A stretch of DNA of 64,000 nt from Pegoplata infirma (lineage: Eukaryota; Arthropoda; Insecta; Diptera; Anthomyiidae): contig OY992537.1 of assembly GCA_963921195.1 (NCBI GenBank), forward strand, positions 73,910,894 to 73,974,893, read 5' to 3'. Shown here one piece after another: positions 44,341 through 55,290 of the stretch. Numbering within the stretch: the stretch's first letter is position 1; each line of letters begins with the position of its first letter. The position numbers and the translations under genes were made by a program. Below the pieces are notes generated by a model. The model was not told the DNA's origin. It did no database searches and worked only from the letters and a program-made list of their open reading frames with translations.

Positions 44341-45776
44341 AAACAAGTAAGAAAGTTATAGTCGGTCAAGACCGACTATATGATACCCTACACCGGTGTT
44401 TTCCGGAAAATGGGTCCCAAGTCCAAACATGGATTGATTGGATCTGTCTTTTGTTAGATCTTTATTTAGTGTAGAAAACACACACAGATCAAATTTCAAT
44501 GGAATTGGTTTATTTTTTGCCAATAGACCGATTTAACTGAATATCGGTGGAAATTTTTTTATGGGGGACTAACAAGGGAAGTCTCCTCCGATCTTCTTGA
44601 AATTTGGATATGTTTTTAAGACGGAAAATTAATTCGACACGTATTTTTTTTAGCGGCCCAAACTCATTTTTAGGAGGGGGTCGATTTGTATGGGGGGAAA
44701 TTGACCTTTTTTAGTTTTTTACGGTTTACGCCTATTTAAACAAAATAATATAGGCATGTGTGGTATCAGATCAAAGGTATTAAAAATACCTATCTCGTGG
44801 TGCTAACAACGGGCCAAAGAAGTTAAAATTTTTCGACTTATTAACAAAAATGTCCTAAAATTTTGGTATTTTACTCAATATGACGAAAGTTGTGCATGTT
44901 TGGACACGTTCTTTGCACACGTAGATAGGTTTTCCAAAGACCTTTCATTTGGTATGTAACATGACTAGGTTCTTTGCATAACATATTTACCTTCTAAATA
45001 TGAATTTGGGCCGCTAAAAAAAATACGTGTCCCTTTATTTTTTCTGATCTACAAATTAAAACCAATTCCATTAAGATCCGCGGGTGACACTAGGGAGACT
45101 TCCCTTGTAAGTCCAAAAATGGTCGAATTATCGGCCGATAAGCCGAGACACCCCAACCTTAAAATCGTCTCTTTAATATATATTTTAAGTTTCAGGCAAA
45201 TCGGTTCATAAGGGTTGAGATACTTCCCTTATAAGTAAACATTTAACAACAAAAAAATTAAATTTTTATCAAACATTTCCATTTTTATGAATTTTGAGGG
45301 AATTATGTGAATACCAGAAGGACTGACCCGATTCTTTCAAAATTTGAAATGATGATTCGTGCATACTAAATTGGATTATCTGTTAAATTTCAAAGCGATA
45401 TCTATTATAATACGATTATTAGAGTAATTTAAGCCTTATTCAAAGGGGGAGTTTGTATTGGGGCTTGGTCTTAACATGGACCGATTTTCTTAAATTTCAA
45501 TAGGATTCGTCCTTGGGTCAAAATTTACTTAAGTTTCAAATTTCAAGACAATTGGTTGAAAATTGCGACCTGTATCGTGCTTAAACCTAAAGATGGAAAG
45601 GCGGACGGACGGATGGACAGAAGGACGGACATCGCTAAATCGACTCAAAAAGTAATTCTGAGTCGATCAGTATGATTAAAGGTAGGTCTAGGACCATTAT
45701 TTCGGGTAGTTACAAACATCAGCACAAACTCATTATACCCTGTACCACAGAGTGGTGTAGGGTATAAAAAGGAAAG
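44341..45776 (+). repeat. DR1 type B, full copy with nested MITE
   Basis: The left end is AAACAAGTAAGAAAGTTATA followed by the hairpin AGTCGGTCAAGACCGACT and ATATGATACCCTACACC; the right end is ATTATACCCTGTACC, ACAGAGTGGTGTAGGGTATA. The (ACGG/ATGG)n stretch and GGACATCGCTAAATCGACTC lie near 45600-45650. Without the MITE at 44573-45107 it would be about 0.9 kb. The layout equals type A while the stem sequence differs. No ORF. Confidence 0.75.
44573..45107. mobile_element. MITE with 3-bp TSD, family CAAGGGAAGTC, copy 2
   Basis: Ends CAAGGGAAGTCTCC and (inverse of right) CAAGGGAAGTCTCCCTAGTG, flanked by TAA at 44570-44572 and 45108-45110. It aligns in inverse orientation along its length with 12664-13241: GGCCGCTAAAAAAAATACGT, GTTAGCACTACGAGATAGG and its inverse, TGACGAAAGTTGTGCATG. 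Two independent copies with different 3-bp duplications of the form TNA define the family. Confidence 0.85.
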
Positions 45777-45854
45777 AAAAGCAAAGAGAGAGCCCCTATC
45801 CTCTCTCTTTGCTTTTCTTTCCTTTTTATACCCTACACCACTCTGTGGTACAGG
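45739..45854. repeat. Perfect 53-bp inverted repeat
   Basis: Left arm 45739-45791 begins CCTGTACCACAGAGTGGTG and ends GCAAAGAGAGA; right arm 45802-45854 is its exact inverse with no mismatch. The loop is GCCCCTATCC. The outer halves are the DR1 type B right end and its mirror. Perfect arms in otherwise decayed DNA imply a recent event such as template switching, or an assembly artefact. Confidence 0.9.
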
Positions 45855-45899
45855 AAAGGGAAAAAAGAAAAGGAAATAATTTTAGAAATTTTAATAAAG

Positions 45900-47095
45900 G
45901 AAAAATAATAAGGGGAAATTGTTTAGAATCTGAGACTTTTTTTAAGGAAAATATCTGAGAACTTTTAGAAAAATTTATGTCTCAGAATCTGAGACTTTTC
46001 TATAGAAAAAATGTCTCGGAATCTGAGACTTTTTCTTTAGAAAAAATGTCTCAGAATCTAAGACTTTTTCCTTAGGAAAAATGTTTCAGAATCTAAGATT
46101 TTTTCTATAGGAAAAATTAGAATGAAAAGAATCCGAGACTTTTTCTATAGGAAAAAAGTCTCAGAATCTGAAAACTTTTCTATAGGAAAAATGTCTCGGA
46201 ATCTGAGAATTTTTCTATAGGAAAAATGTCTCAGAATCTGAGACTTTTTCTATAGAAAAAATGTCTCAGAATCTGAGACTTTTTCTATAGAAAAAATGTC
46301 TCAGAATCTGAGACTTTTTCTATAGAAAAAATGTTTCAGAATCTGAGACTTTTTCTATAGAAAAAATGTTTCAGAATCTGAGACTTTTTCTATAGAAAAA
46401 ATGTCTCAGAATCTGAGACTTTTTCTATAGAAAAAATGTCTCAGAATCTGAGACTTTTTCTATAGAAAAAATGTCTCAGAATCTGAGACTTTTTCTATAG
46501 AAAAAATGTCTCAGAATCTGAGACTTTTTCTATAGAAAAAATGTCTCAGAATCTGAGACTTTTTCTATAGAAAAAATGTCTCAGAATCTGAGACTTTTTC
46601 TATAGAAAAAATGTCTCAGAATCTGAGACTTTTTCTATAGAAAAAATGTCTCAGAATCTGAGACTTTTTCTATAGAAAAAATGTCTCAGAATCTGAGACT
46701 TTTTCTATAGAAAAAATGTCTCAGAATCTGAGACTTTTTCTATAGAAAAAATGTTTCAGAATCTGAGACTTTTTCTATAAGAAAAATGTCTCAGAATCTA
46801 AGACTTTTTCTATAGGAAAAATGTCTCAGAGTCTGCGACTTTTTCTATAGAAAAAAAAATTCTCAGAATCTGAGACTTTTTCTATAAAAAAAGTCTCACA
46901 ACCTTAAACTTTTCTATAAGAAAAATGTCCTAGAATGAAAGACTTTTTCTATAGGAAAAATGTCTTAGAATCTAAGACTTTTTCTATAGGAAAAATGTTT
47001 CAGAATCTGCGACTTTTTCTATAGGAAAATGTCTCGAAAGCTGAGACTTTTTTTGCAAAAATGTCTCAAAATCTGAGACATTTTTTATCATCAGT
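45900..47095 (-). repeat. 35-bp satellite array, inverted orientation
   Basis: The plus-strand unit is ATGTCTCAGAATCTGAGACT plus TTTTCTATAGAAAAA, the inverse complement of the arrays at 12-13.9 and 49.3-50 kb. About 17 units at 46.2-46.77 kb are nearly identical at exact 35-bp spacing; both flanks decay gradually. The core GTCTCAGAATCTGAGAC is a palindrome with 8-bp arms. Confidence 0.95.
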
Positions 47096-47099
47096 ATGT

Positions 47100-47830
47100 A
47101 GCAGAGATTTTTCCATATTTCTGCATCATATTCTTTTCTTTGTTGTCAAAGGCTGAAAGTTCTATTCTTCATTAAAAAAATATTCTAAACATCAAAATTT
47201 TACTGCATAAAGGTTATTGAAGATCCGTCAAATGTATCCCATTTGCTATGGAATGACCCCCATATACCATTAACACTGGGCGTTTTTCTTTTAAATGGTT
47301 TGTAATGAGTTTCAATTTTTAGTTGTGTTACCTTTCATAGTTCATACAAATTTACAAAATCTTTTGTGGTTAAATCTTTATTAAGCAATAATGGTGGGAA
47401 ATTTTTCTTATTTTTTTTTTGTTCAGTGTCTATAAATGTTTTGATAAAGGGGTGGTATTGTTGTGTTCTCTATTTCAACGTTGTGACATTGCAAGGTCAA
47501 AAAGTGGTTTATTATTAATATAATTTTTCTTGTGCTTAATGAGTTTGTGGCTTAGAAGGCGGCATTTACTGAAAAACAAATATGAATGTCATTGAAATAG
47601 TTTTATAAAGTAATTTAAACTTCATAATGAAAAGACGGCTGTTTTTTGATATTATTTTTTTTTTGTTTATTTATTTAAAAAAATAATCTAGATTTTCCTC
47701 AGCTTGTTTGTTCTTAAATTGCATAAACAAAGTGTTTGTAAAAAAAATATATGAAATGTTAAAGAGTTAAAAAAAATAAAAATCGAAAATTAAAAAAAAA
47801 AAAAAGAGCAAAAATACTGTAATATACCAG
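47100..47830. other. AT-rich DNA without recognisable gene
   Basis: No feature supported. Confidence 0.45.
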
Positions 47831-47833
47831 CAA

Positions 47834-48000
47834 AAACAAGTGAGAGTGTTAAATTCGACTGTGCCGAATCTTTTATACCCTCCAACACGTTAAAAAAAAA
47901 AAAAAAAAACAGGGGCGTCTTTTTTTTTTTGGGGGGGGGGGTTGGATCGGTGGGAGACAACCTTCCTGGATCCAACTGCAAGACTTTGAACTTCACAGGC
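47834..48000 (+). repeat. DR1 type A left-end fragment
   Basis: AAAACAAGTGAGAGTGTTAA, stem TTCGACTGTGCCGAA, TCTTTTATACCCTCCAACAC, then CAGGGGCGTCTTTT and a G-run. It matches 3903-4030 closely, including the G-run, so the two belong to one DR1 subgroup. The ORF at 47790-48002 is accidental. Confidence 0.65.
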
Positions 48001-48004
48001 ATTC

Positions 48005-48239
48005 TTTTCTACTCCATAAAAAGTTGATATTCAGCTCTTAACTCATTACCTTCCGCGACACTCCCATACAAAAGTAAGTAGATATTCAGTAGATAAGAAG
48101 TACGCCGAGCTTTCAAACAACTTCCAACTACTTGCCTGGAGTAGTTCTTATCTACTGAATATCTACTTACATTTGTATGGAGGTGTCACGATAGGTAATG
48201 AGTTAAGAGCTGAATATCTATGTATTCTGAAGTAGAAAA
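48005..48239. mobile_element. Small foldback element, arms about 95 bp
   Basis: Left arm: TTTTCTACT, GATATTCAGCTCTTAACTCA, CATACAAAAGTAAGTAGATA, TTCAGTAGATAAGAA. The right arm contains their inverses in mirrored order (TTCTTATCTACTGAATATCT, TGAGTTAAGAGCTGAATATC, AGTAGAAAA). The loop lies at about 48105-48140. Each arm also carries ATATTCAG twice. No target duplication resolved. Confidence 0.7.
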
Positions 48240-49287
48240 AACTGTTTTTGTATTTTGTCTTGTGTTTTTTGTTATTTTTGTTGTATTTCATTACATTTGT
48301 TATAGTTTTAAAGCACTCCACTGAGAAGTGGTAATGACTTTTTTGCAGGGATGTTTCTGTCTTTGTAAATTAAATTTTTTTTTTTTGTAAATTTTATATT
48401 TTTTGTAAATTTATATTCCGAAAATTTAAATTAAATTTTTTTTTTGTTTTTTTCTTTTTTAAATGACCCTAATATTAATTTTATGATATGATAACCTTTC
48501 GCAGTCACACTGATAATAATATTTTGTATTCGCTATTTATCACATAAAATTTGAACGAAATCGTAGTATTTTTAGTTTTGGTTTCCATACAAACCGTTCT
48601 CCCTATATTTACAAAAATCTATAAAAATGTATGGTAATGGAAGAAATTTGAATAAAATTTTGTTCCCACTTTGGCTGTACAAATCAAATCTGATATAGAG
48701 TATTATATAATCGATCTTGATCGACTTTAATTTTTCCTACTTGTTTTTTTACTTTATATATTCTCTGCTATACTGCAAAGTTTGTTTCTTAAGTCTTTTG
48801 ATTTTGAGTATTAATATTATATTAATATTTTTTTTTTTTTTCTATATTTTCAGGTATGTACCACAAAACATAAATAAAATTCCATTATTTAAGTAAGTTT
48901 TAAAATTTTATATAAAAAATTAAAAAAAAAAACTTTAAACATTCTTAAATTTAATCATAACATAAACATGAAGAATGTAACAACATACCAACAAATTATT
49001 ACAAACAATTTAATTTCATCATCAACGTTTTTTCTGTTTTTCTTTTAAAACTACAACCCATGTACTTTAAACTAAAGAAAAACTTAAAATACAGTGAAAT
49101 CTAAGAAAACGTTTCAATAAACATACAATAATATACCACATATTTTCTAGGACTGTTGCCATGCACTCATTAAAGATTTCACTGTTATTTGTTATTTGAA
49201 CTATTAAAAAAGAAGAAATATAACAAGTGTAGTACACTGAAAAAATATTGTTAGTAAAAATTTTAATTTTAATTGATATTAGTTTAA
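48240..49287. other. AT-rich DNA with a DR1 type B end
   Basis: No gene. At about 48695-48748 a minus-oriented DR1 type B end is visible: ATTATATAATCGATCTTGAT, CGACTTTAATTTTTCCTACT, TGTTTTTTT. A weak type A end (AGTAAAAGTGTTTAATTCGA, ATGTGCCACATCTCTTATAA) follows at 49290. Confidence 0.5.
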
Positions 49288-49334
49288 ACTAGTAAAAGTG
49301 TTTAATTCGAATGTGCCACATCTCTTATAACCTC

Positions 49335-50067
49335 CAAAGGCAGATTCTGAGAATATTTTCCCATAAAAAAATTCTCAGATTCTGAGAGATTTTTCCTATA
49401 GAAAAGAGTATTTTTCCTACAGAAAAGTCTCAGATTTTGAGACATTTTCCTAATGGAACAATTTTTAAATTTTGAGATATTTTCCGATAGCAAAAGTCTC
49501 AGATTCCGATATTTTCAATAGAAACAGTCTCAGATTCTGAGAAATTTTTCCTTTAAATTTCCTTTGTCATAGAAAAAGTCTCAAATTCTGAGACATTTTT
49601 CTTATAGAAAATGTCCAGATTCTGAGACAATTTTCTTATAGAAAAAGTCTCAGATTCTAAGACATTTTGCTTATAGAAAAAGTATCAGATTCTAAGATAT
49701 TCTTTTGATAGAAAAAGTCACAGATTCTAAGAATTTCTTTTTAAAGAAAAAGTCTCAGATTCTGAGATATTTTTTCTTTTAGAAAAAGTCTCAGATTCTG
49801 AGACATTTTTCTTATAGAAGAAAAAGTCTCAGATTCTGAGACATTTTTCTTATAAAAAAAGTCTCAGATTCTGAGACATTTTTCTTATAAAAAAAGTCAT
49901 TGAGACATTTTTCTTATAGAAAAAGTCTCAGATTCTGAGTCATTTTTCTTATAGAAAAAGTTTCAGATTCTGAGACATTTTTCTTATAAAAAAAAGTCTC
50001 AGATTCTGAGACATTTTTCTTATAGAAAAAGTCTCAGATTCTGAGACATTTTTCTTATAGAAAAAGT
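49335..50067 (+). repeat. 35-bp satellite array, third locus
   Basis: Units AAAAAGTCTCAGATTCTGAG plus ACATTTTTCTTATAG; best conserved at 49.75-50.06 kb, degenerate at the left. The spacer uses CTTATAG rather than the CGTATAG of the 12-13.9 kb array, so each locus has its own variant. It ends where a MITE remnant begins. Confidence 0.9.
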
Positions 50068-50140
50068 TATAGTTGTTTTAACCAAAAATGTAGTTGATTT
50101 ATCAACTAATTTACGTTTTACCTACCAAATTTTTCGAGTG
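50068..50140. mobile_element. Right-end remnant of a CACTCAAAA-family MITE
   Basis: TATAGTTGTTTTAACC, ATGTAGTTGATTTATC and a terminal AAATTTTTCGAGTG followed by TA resemble the right half of the MITE at 22248. The left end is absent; the break coincides with a satellite unit. Confidence 0.55.
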
Positions 50141-50142
50141 TA

Positions 50143-50622
50143 TGTTTATATTACCATTCAATTGAATTCATGATAGAAATATTATAAAAAAACGAAAATA
50201 TTTTCCCATTATTAATAACAAACAAGTGAATGAACGAATGAATGCAATTTTTTTTTGTTATGAATGTGGTCACATACTGCAATATTGTTACAATATATAA
50301 TCCAACTAAATGGCACGTTTGTCAATAAGTTTTTGTCTTATTTAATAATTATTTCAATTTTTTTCAACAAGACTTCTTAAGAAATATAAAATAAAAATTG
50401 TGCAGGTGCAAATGAATGGTATGACTTTAAGTGAAATTTTTAAAATAAACAATAAATTTCAATACATTAAATTTTGTCATAAATTTTTTTTGCATGAAAT
50501 TTTATTAAAATCCATAAAATTTACTCAAGGAAATTATTATATAATATGAGGGGGCAGTTAAAAAACATTAATATTTTAAATTATGGCCAGCAATTTAATT
50601 TTTCTGTAATTATTTTTTTGTT
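50143..50622. other. AT-rich DNA without recognisable gene
   Basis: No feature supported. Confidence 0.45.
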
Positions 50623-50630
50623 TAATTTAA

Positions 50631-51470
50631 CAATGTGCTACAAAAAACACAAAACCGAATATACTTTTGATATGAGGTAGTTAAGGTTGTAGGTCTCGTT
50701 GAAAAGATCACAAAAATGCCCATCAAACTTGCCAGACACCCTCAAATTTTAAAGTTATTGTCAAAAAAAGTATTTTTGGGACTTTTCTCACTAAACCACT
50801 TGTAACTTAAAAAGTTTTCAACCGATTTTCAATTTTTCAACTGTTTTGGATAGAGCTTTTTATGTGCGTGAATTGGATTTTGGAGATTCGGATTCAGCGC
50901 ATCAAAAACCTTTAAAAATATTGTACATGATGTATTATGATAATTTTTTTTTTGCCTGGGTTATCTAAACGGCGATTTCCTGCAAAATCTTGACTTTCTT
51001 TTTTAGAAAAATTATCACAACTCTGTCAATTCTTATCTGATTTTTTTCGGCAAAGAGCTCATCGTATTCAGAATTAAATTTTCTTTAAAAATACGATCAT
51101 AAATATAAAGGTTGTTGAACGAACTATAGCAGAAAAAAATATAAACTCGAAAATTTTTCAAAAAATAACAAAAAAATTAGATATTATAGAAAAAATCGAT
51201 AGATATCTTTCTTATATGTGTTGACCAATTCACACACATGGAAATCCCTATCCTTCTTCTATCCAAAACAGTTAAAAATTTTAAAATCGGTTGAAAACTT
51301 TTTAAGTTACACGTGGTTCAGTGAGAAAAGTAAAAGAAAAAGTTTTTTGAAAATAACTCAAAAATTTTGGGGTGTCTGGCAAGTTTAATGGGCATTTTTG
51401 TGATCTACTCGACAAAACCAACAACCTATTCCATGTCACGTCAGAAGTATTTTTTCACTGTATCACAGTG
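50631..51470. mobile_element. hAT-like foldback element
   Basis: Tips CAATGTGCTACA and (inverse of right) CACTGTGATACA match 10 of 12 and are bounded by a perfect 8-bp repeat TAATTTAA (50623-50630, 51471-51478). Arms of about 270 bp pair: AGATCACAAAAATGCCCAT, AAACTTGCCAGACACC and CGGTTGAAAACTTTTTAAGT have inverses on the opposite side. No ORF. Confidence 0.7.
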
Positions 51471-51479
51471 TAATTTAAT

Positions 51480-52714
51480 TTATTTAAAAAATAAATAAAA
51501 GTAATTGCAGTTTTTTCCTTGAAATTACAATTTAGATCAAATAAAATATCATGAGAACCTTTTTTTTGTTATTTAATACAAAACACTTTGTCGGTTTTCT
51601 TTATAGAATTCTGTTAAAAATATTTTTGAAATAAAAAAGACTAGACATTTTTACTGAACTGGACCACCATGACGTATACGTACTATTAAGTTTTATAAAG
51701 TATACGTAACATTTAGTTTAATAAACTCCTCATTAAATAACATTTAATATTTAACCAATTGATTGATTTCTTTTGAAATTTAAGCGCCTTTAATTGAAAT
51801 TCTATTATAGATTTTATATCAAAAATATAATAAATCGTAGCAAAATCAAACAAAATTATTTTTTTTAGTTAATAAAAAAAAGAAGTCAATTGAAAACACT
51901 CCTTTTTCTTACCATTTATAGCTTACAAATTATGTTTTCAATTTGAAATCTAACAAAGACAAAAAATATTTCTTAAATTTTTTTTGTTTATAAGAAATCA
52001 TGCGTTACATTTTAAATAGTAGTTTGTACTTATTACTCTAACCAATCTTTAATAAATCGTATTGCATAGCTCTACATTTCATACCATATTTGGGGCATAC
52101 AATTTTTAACTGATATTTAATTTTAAAAATTTGAAAAAAAAAACATCTTGGTCTGTTTAATATTAAAAGTTAGTATTTGATTTAAAGTTTTGATAATTCT
52201 TTTCAAATATTTTAAATGTTAAAAGTTTTTAAAAAAAAAATTTATTTGTGTCTTTAAATGGTAAAATTAAGTTTAATTCGTTATAAATTTATAATTATGT
52301 TTAAAAATTTGTCAAAGAACATATTTTTGGAAAATAAATATTTTGTGTTTTAGCAAGGTTTTAACATTTTAAGCTACAAATTCATAAATTTTATTTTGTT
52401 TTAACGAGAAACTTTCAATCTTTATAGTACACGTACTCCAACCGTTATGAACCGATGCATCGCGATAGGCCTGAAACTTAAAATATATAGGGGGGAAATA
52501 CTTCAAGTGAACACACTTTTTAAACCGATGCACAGAAAATAAAATCGTCAAATTTAAATCAACAAACATCAATTGTAAATCAACCAAACATGATATCAAC
52601 CAAACATTTAGTAAAAACGGCCGCCTGTTAGTCCATAATAGAAAATTTCGATTTTGTTTTTAACAAACTTAGTCAAGTAATTTTATTTCAAAAATATTTT
52701 ATCATGTCAACAAA
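51480..52714. other. AT-rich DNA without recognisable gene
   Basis: No gene supported; the minus-strand ORF at 52369-52599 has no motif I recognise. Confidence 0.4.
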
Positions 52715-52912
52715 AAGTTTTTGTGTTTGTTGAATTTCTTTGTTGAAAAAAAAAAGATTTTTTACTTTTGTCAGATCAAGTAATTGTGTTTGTTGAATTT
52801 CTTTGTTGAAAAAAAAAATTAAGATTTTTTACTTTTGTCAGATCAACTAATTGTGTTTGTGTTTGTTGAATTTCTTTGTTGAAAAAAAAATTAAGATTTT
52901 GTACGTTTGTCA
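52715..52912 (+). repeat. Three-copy tandem repeat of about 67 bp
   Basis: TGTTTGTTGAATTTCTTTGT, TGAAAAAAAAA, GATTTTTTACTTTTGTCAG and ATCAASTAATTG occur three times in tandem; the third copy is slightly diverged. ORFs across it on both strands are repeat-derived. Confidence 0.85.
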
Positions 52913-53882
52913 ATACAAAAAATAATTTTAGAGAACTATTACAAACTCGTTTATCAATTTTTTTTAAATATTTTTTCAACAATCAATATTTACAAACGTT
53001 AGTTGATATCACAAATTTCCGTATAGGAGCACTTTCAGTGAAAAAGTTAATTGTATTCACAAATATGGGGGTTAATATAACAATTCGTTTTTTTCTGTGT
53101 GCCATCCGATCGTGCTCAAGCCGTTTAGATTTATTGGGTAGTAGTCAACACACCAGTTCTGAACAAGATCGTAGAAAAACTCGCTGTGTTAGAAAGGGTC
53201 AAATTGTGACATTGTAGTCAACAGGCTCTTTTTTCGGATCCATATAGCTTTCCAGCTATTGCATTCAGAAAATTTGTTCACAATGGCTTTGACGTACTTT
53301 TTTTTCAACCTTTTTTAAAAAAAAATTCAAGATACCAAAATGTTACCGACTTTTTTTAAAACTGACACTATTTTTAACTTTTTTTTAATAAAAACCACAT
53401 TTTCATATTTTATTTTGTTGGACTCAAAAGACAGCCTATTTTTTTTCCTATGAGACCAATGTGGTTCACTAAACAGTGGTTTATTATCTGTTTTTTTTGG
53501 AAATAATTCACTAACAATAAGTACTGGTTCGATTGCAGTGAATTTTATGGCTGTAGGCAAAATCGCCCAAAGAAAAATGACCCAAAAAATAAATCGAAAA
53601 TTCGACCAAAAATGTTTCATACAAATTTGGGTCATATTTCATATGAAAAGTTATCCAACATTTTTGGGCAAATTTTCATAGTTTTTGGGCAAAGTTTCGA
53701 AATTAAAAATTGGGTGATTTTTCATTACGAAAAATTAGCCAAAAGTTATATATGAAAAATTACCCAATTTTATTTTGGTTTTATATTTTGTCAAAATCTG
53801 AAAATGTCAAAACTGATAATAAATAAAGCAATATATTATTATTTTTAGAAAAAGTAAACGCATATCGTGTTTTATTTTAAAT
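52913..53882. other. AT-rich DNA without supported gene
   Basis: A 113-codon ORF (52876-53217, plus) begins inside the tandem repeat and ends in a Ser/Arg-rich tail (RSCSSRLDLLGSSQ); I recognise no family. The 53510-53800 stretch repeats TTGGGCAAA/TTTGCCCAA and AAAATTACCCAA phrases that echo the interior of the Mutator-like element to the right. Confidence 0.4.
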
Positions 53883-53891
53883 TATATATTT

Positions 53892-54601
53892 GGCGTACGG
53901 ACATAGCGCCCAGGTGCATATTGCCCAATTTAAAAAAGTCATTCCACCCAAAAAAAATGTGTGTTAGTTGTTGTTGCAAAATTTTTTGGACTATATGGCC
54001 ATTATTTTTGGGTATTTTACAAATTTTCTTTAAATTTATATAAATTGTAAAAAATGTCATATTACCCAAATATCAAAATGTTGAATTTATAAAATGTCAT
54101 AGAACCCAAAAAAATAAAAAAATAATCATAAAACTCACCAATATTGTTTTTTTTTAACACAATATTTTAAAGTTTTATGCGTAGCCGGCCTTTGGCCGGG
54201 CTTAGGGATTACAAAATCCATGCATTAAACCCACCCTCTCCGCAAAGTAAGGTTTTCTAGGGTAGCAGGCCTTTACACTATCAAATTTGTTATGCATCAA
54301 AAAGGCTTGATAACCAAAATAGCTTTGGTTTGCAGAGAGGGTGGGTTTAATGCATGGAGTATGTAATCCTTAAACCCGGCCGAAGGCCGGCTACGCAGAA
54401 AACCTTTATTACAAAAAAACAAATCATAGAAGTCGTAATTTCGACATTTCGTCCAAAAAAAATATTTTGGATTTTTTGACAATTTTGTTTTGGGAGAAAT
54501 AACATTTTTAGACCTATCATTTTGGGCTATATGTCGCAGCTTGGGCGATATAACATTTACGGTTTTGGGCGATAAGACCTTGGGCGCTATGTCCGTACGC
54601 C
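53892..54601. mobile_element. Mutator-like MITE with 9-bp TSD
   Basis: Both ends begin GGCGTACGGACATAGCGCCC in inverted orientation and are bounded by a perfect 9-bp repeat TATATATTT (53883-53891, 54602-54610). A 9-bp duplication fits the Mutator superfamily. Subterminal TTGGGCGATA/ATTGCCC motifs recur. 710 bp with a hairpin element nested at the centre; no transposase. Confidence 0.75.
54178..54397. mobile_element. Inverted-repeat insert with GTAGCCGGCC ends
   Basis: Ends TGCGTAGCCGGCC and GGCCGGCTACGCA pair over about 75 bp, including GGATTAC, TCCATGCATTAAACCCACCC and TCTCYGCAAA. The tip itself forms a second small hairpin (GGCCTTTGGCC / GGCCGAAGGCC). Related single ends occur at about 56750 (TGCGTAGCAGGCCTTCGGC) and 59085-59130 (GGATTACAAACTACATGCCT, ACCCACCTTCTCCGCAAA). 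The target duplication is unresolved. Confidence 0.65.
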
Positions 54602-54666
54602 TATATATTTAACTAACCAAGAATAAGCTGAAGCAAAACCGTTCCGTTGTTTCTAACATACAAAGG

Positions 54667-54725
54667 CTCTGGTGGGAATCGAACCCAAAACCCCTGCTCT
54701 TACATGCAGATTACCACGCTATATA
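54667..54725 (-). pseudogene. tRNA-like 3' half
   Basis: On minus: TGGTAATCTGCATGTAAGAG, CAGGGGTTTTGGGTTCGATT, CCCACCAGAG. GGTTCGATTCC is a perfect pol III B box with a pairing T stem (TGGG/CCCA), and ATCTGC...GCAG can form a short anticodon-like arm. No 5' partner for an acceptor stem is present. Probably a tRNA fragment or the head of a tRNA-derived SINE. Confidence 0.4.
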
Positions 54726-55290
54726 TTAATCTATCGCAGCGCAGTAGAAAATCAAAAATAATGAATTTAAAAACAGCATACAACTACGATGAAAGCTCCG
54801 CAGGCGAAAAATTTGTTGGTAAAATTTTTCGCTTGCGGCGCTTTGATCGGTGCTAATTCCAATTTTTTTTTTTTTTCGTTAAAATGTAAGTTTTACATTT
54901 AAAACTTTTACATCAATTACTTATGAAATTTTACGGGCTGTATTCTCAAAACAACGATCTATAAAAATAAGTAATAACCACCAGCGACGTATCCAGGAAT
55001 TTGAAAACGGGGGGCACAACTTTCAAATTTTTTTTAGTCATCGCCGATTTAACTATGACTACACCCCCTATTTAACCTTTATTTACCCCCTCCCCGTATT
55101 TATTGCTTCACATATGAGTCATAAGTGAGAGCCATAAAAATGTCTGTTTTGACAGATTTTTCTGCTGACTCGACCTAAATTATCCAGACAGAAATTTAGC
55201 AAATCACATCTGCTAAAATCAGCAGATCCTCATATGGATCAAAATGGGTGTATTTTGGGCAGATTTTCGAGGTTTAAGTATTTTTGAGTA

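Noticed and set aside
45900..47095. CRISPR-like regular repeats of 35 bp
   Set aside because: The units are contiguous without unique spacers, and the genome is eukaryotic; this is a satellite.
50631..51470. LTR retrotransposon from the repeated outer segments
   Set aside because: The outer segments are inverted, not direct, and have an 8-bp duplication outside hAT-like tips.
52876..53217. 113-codon ORF ending in a Ser/Arg-rich tail
   Set aside because: It starts inside a tandem repeat and has no recognisable domain; could be rechecked by homology search but I cannot support it.
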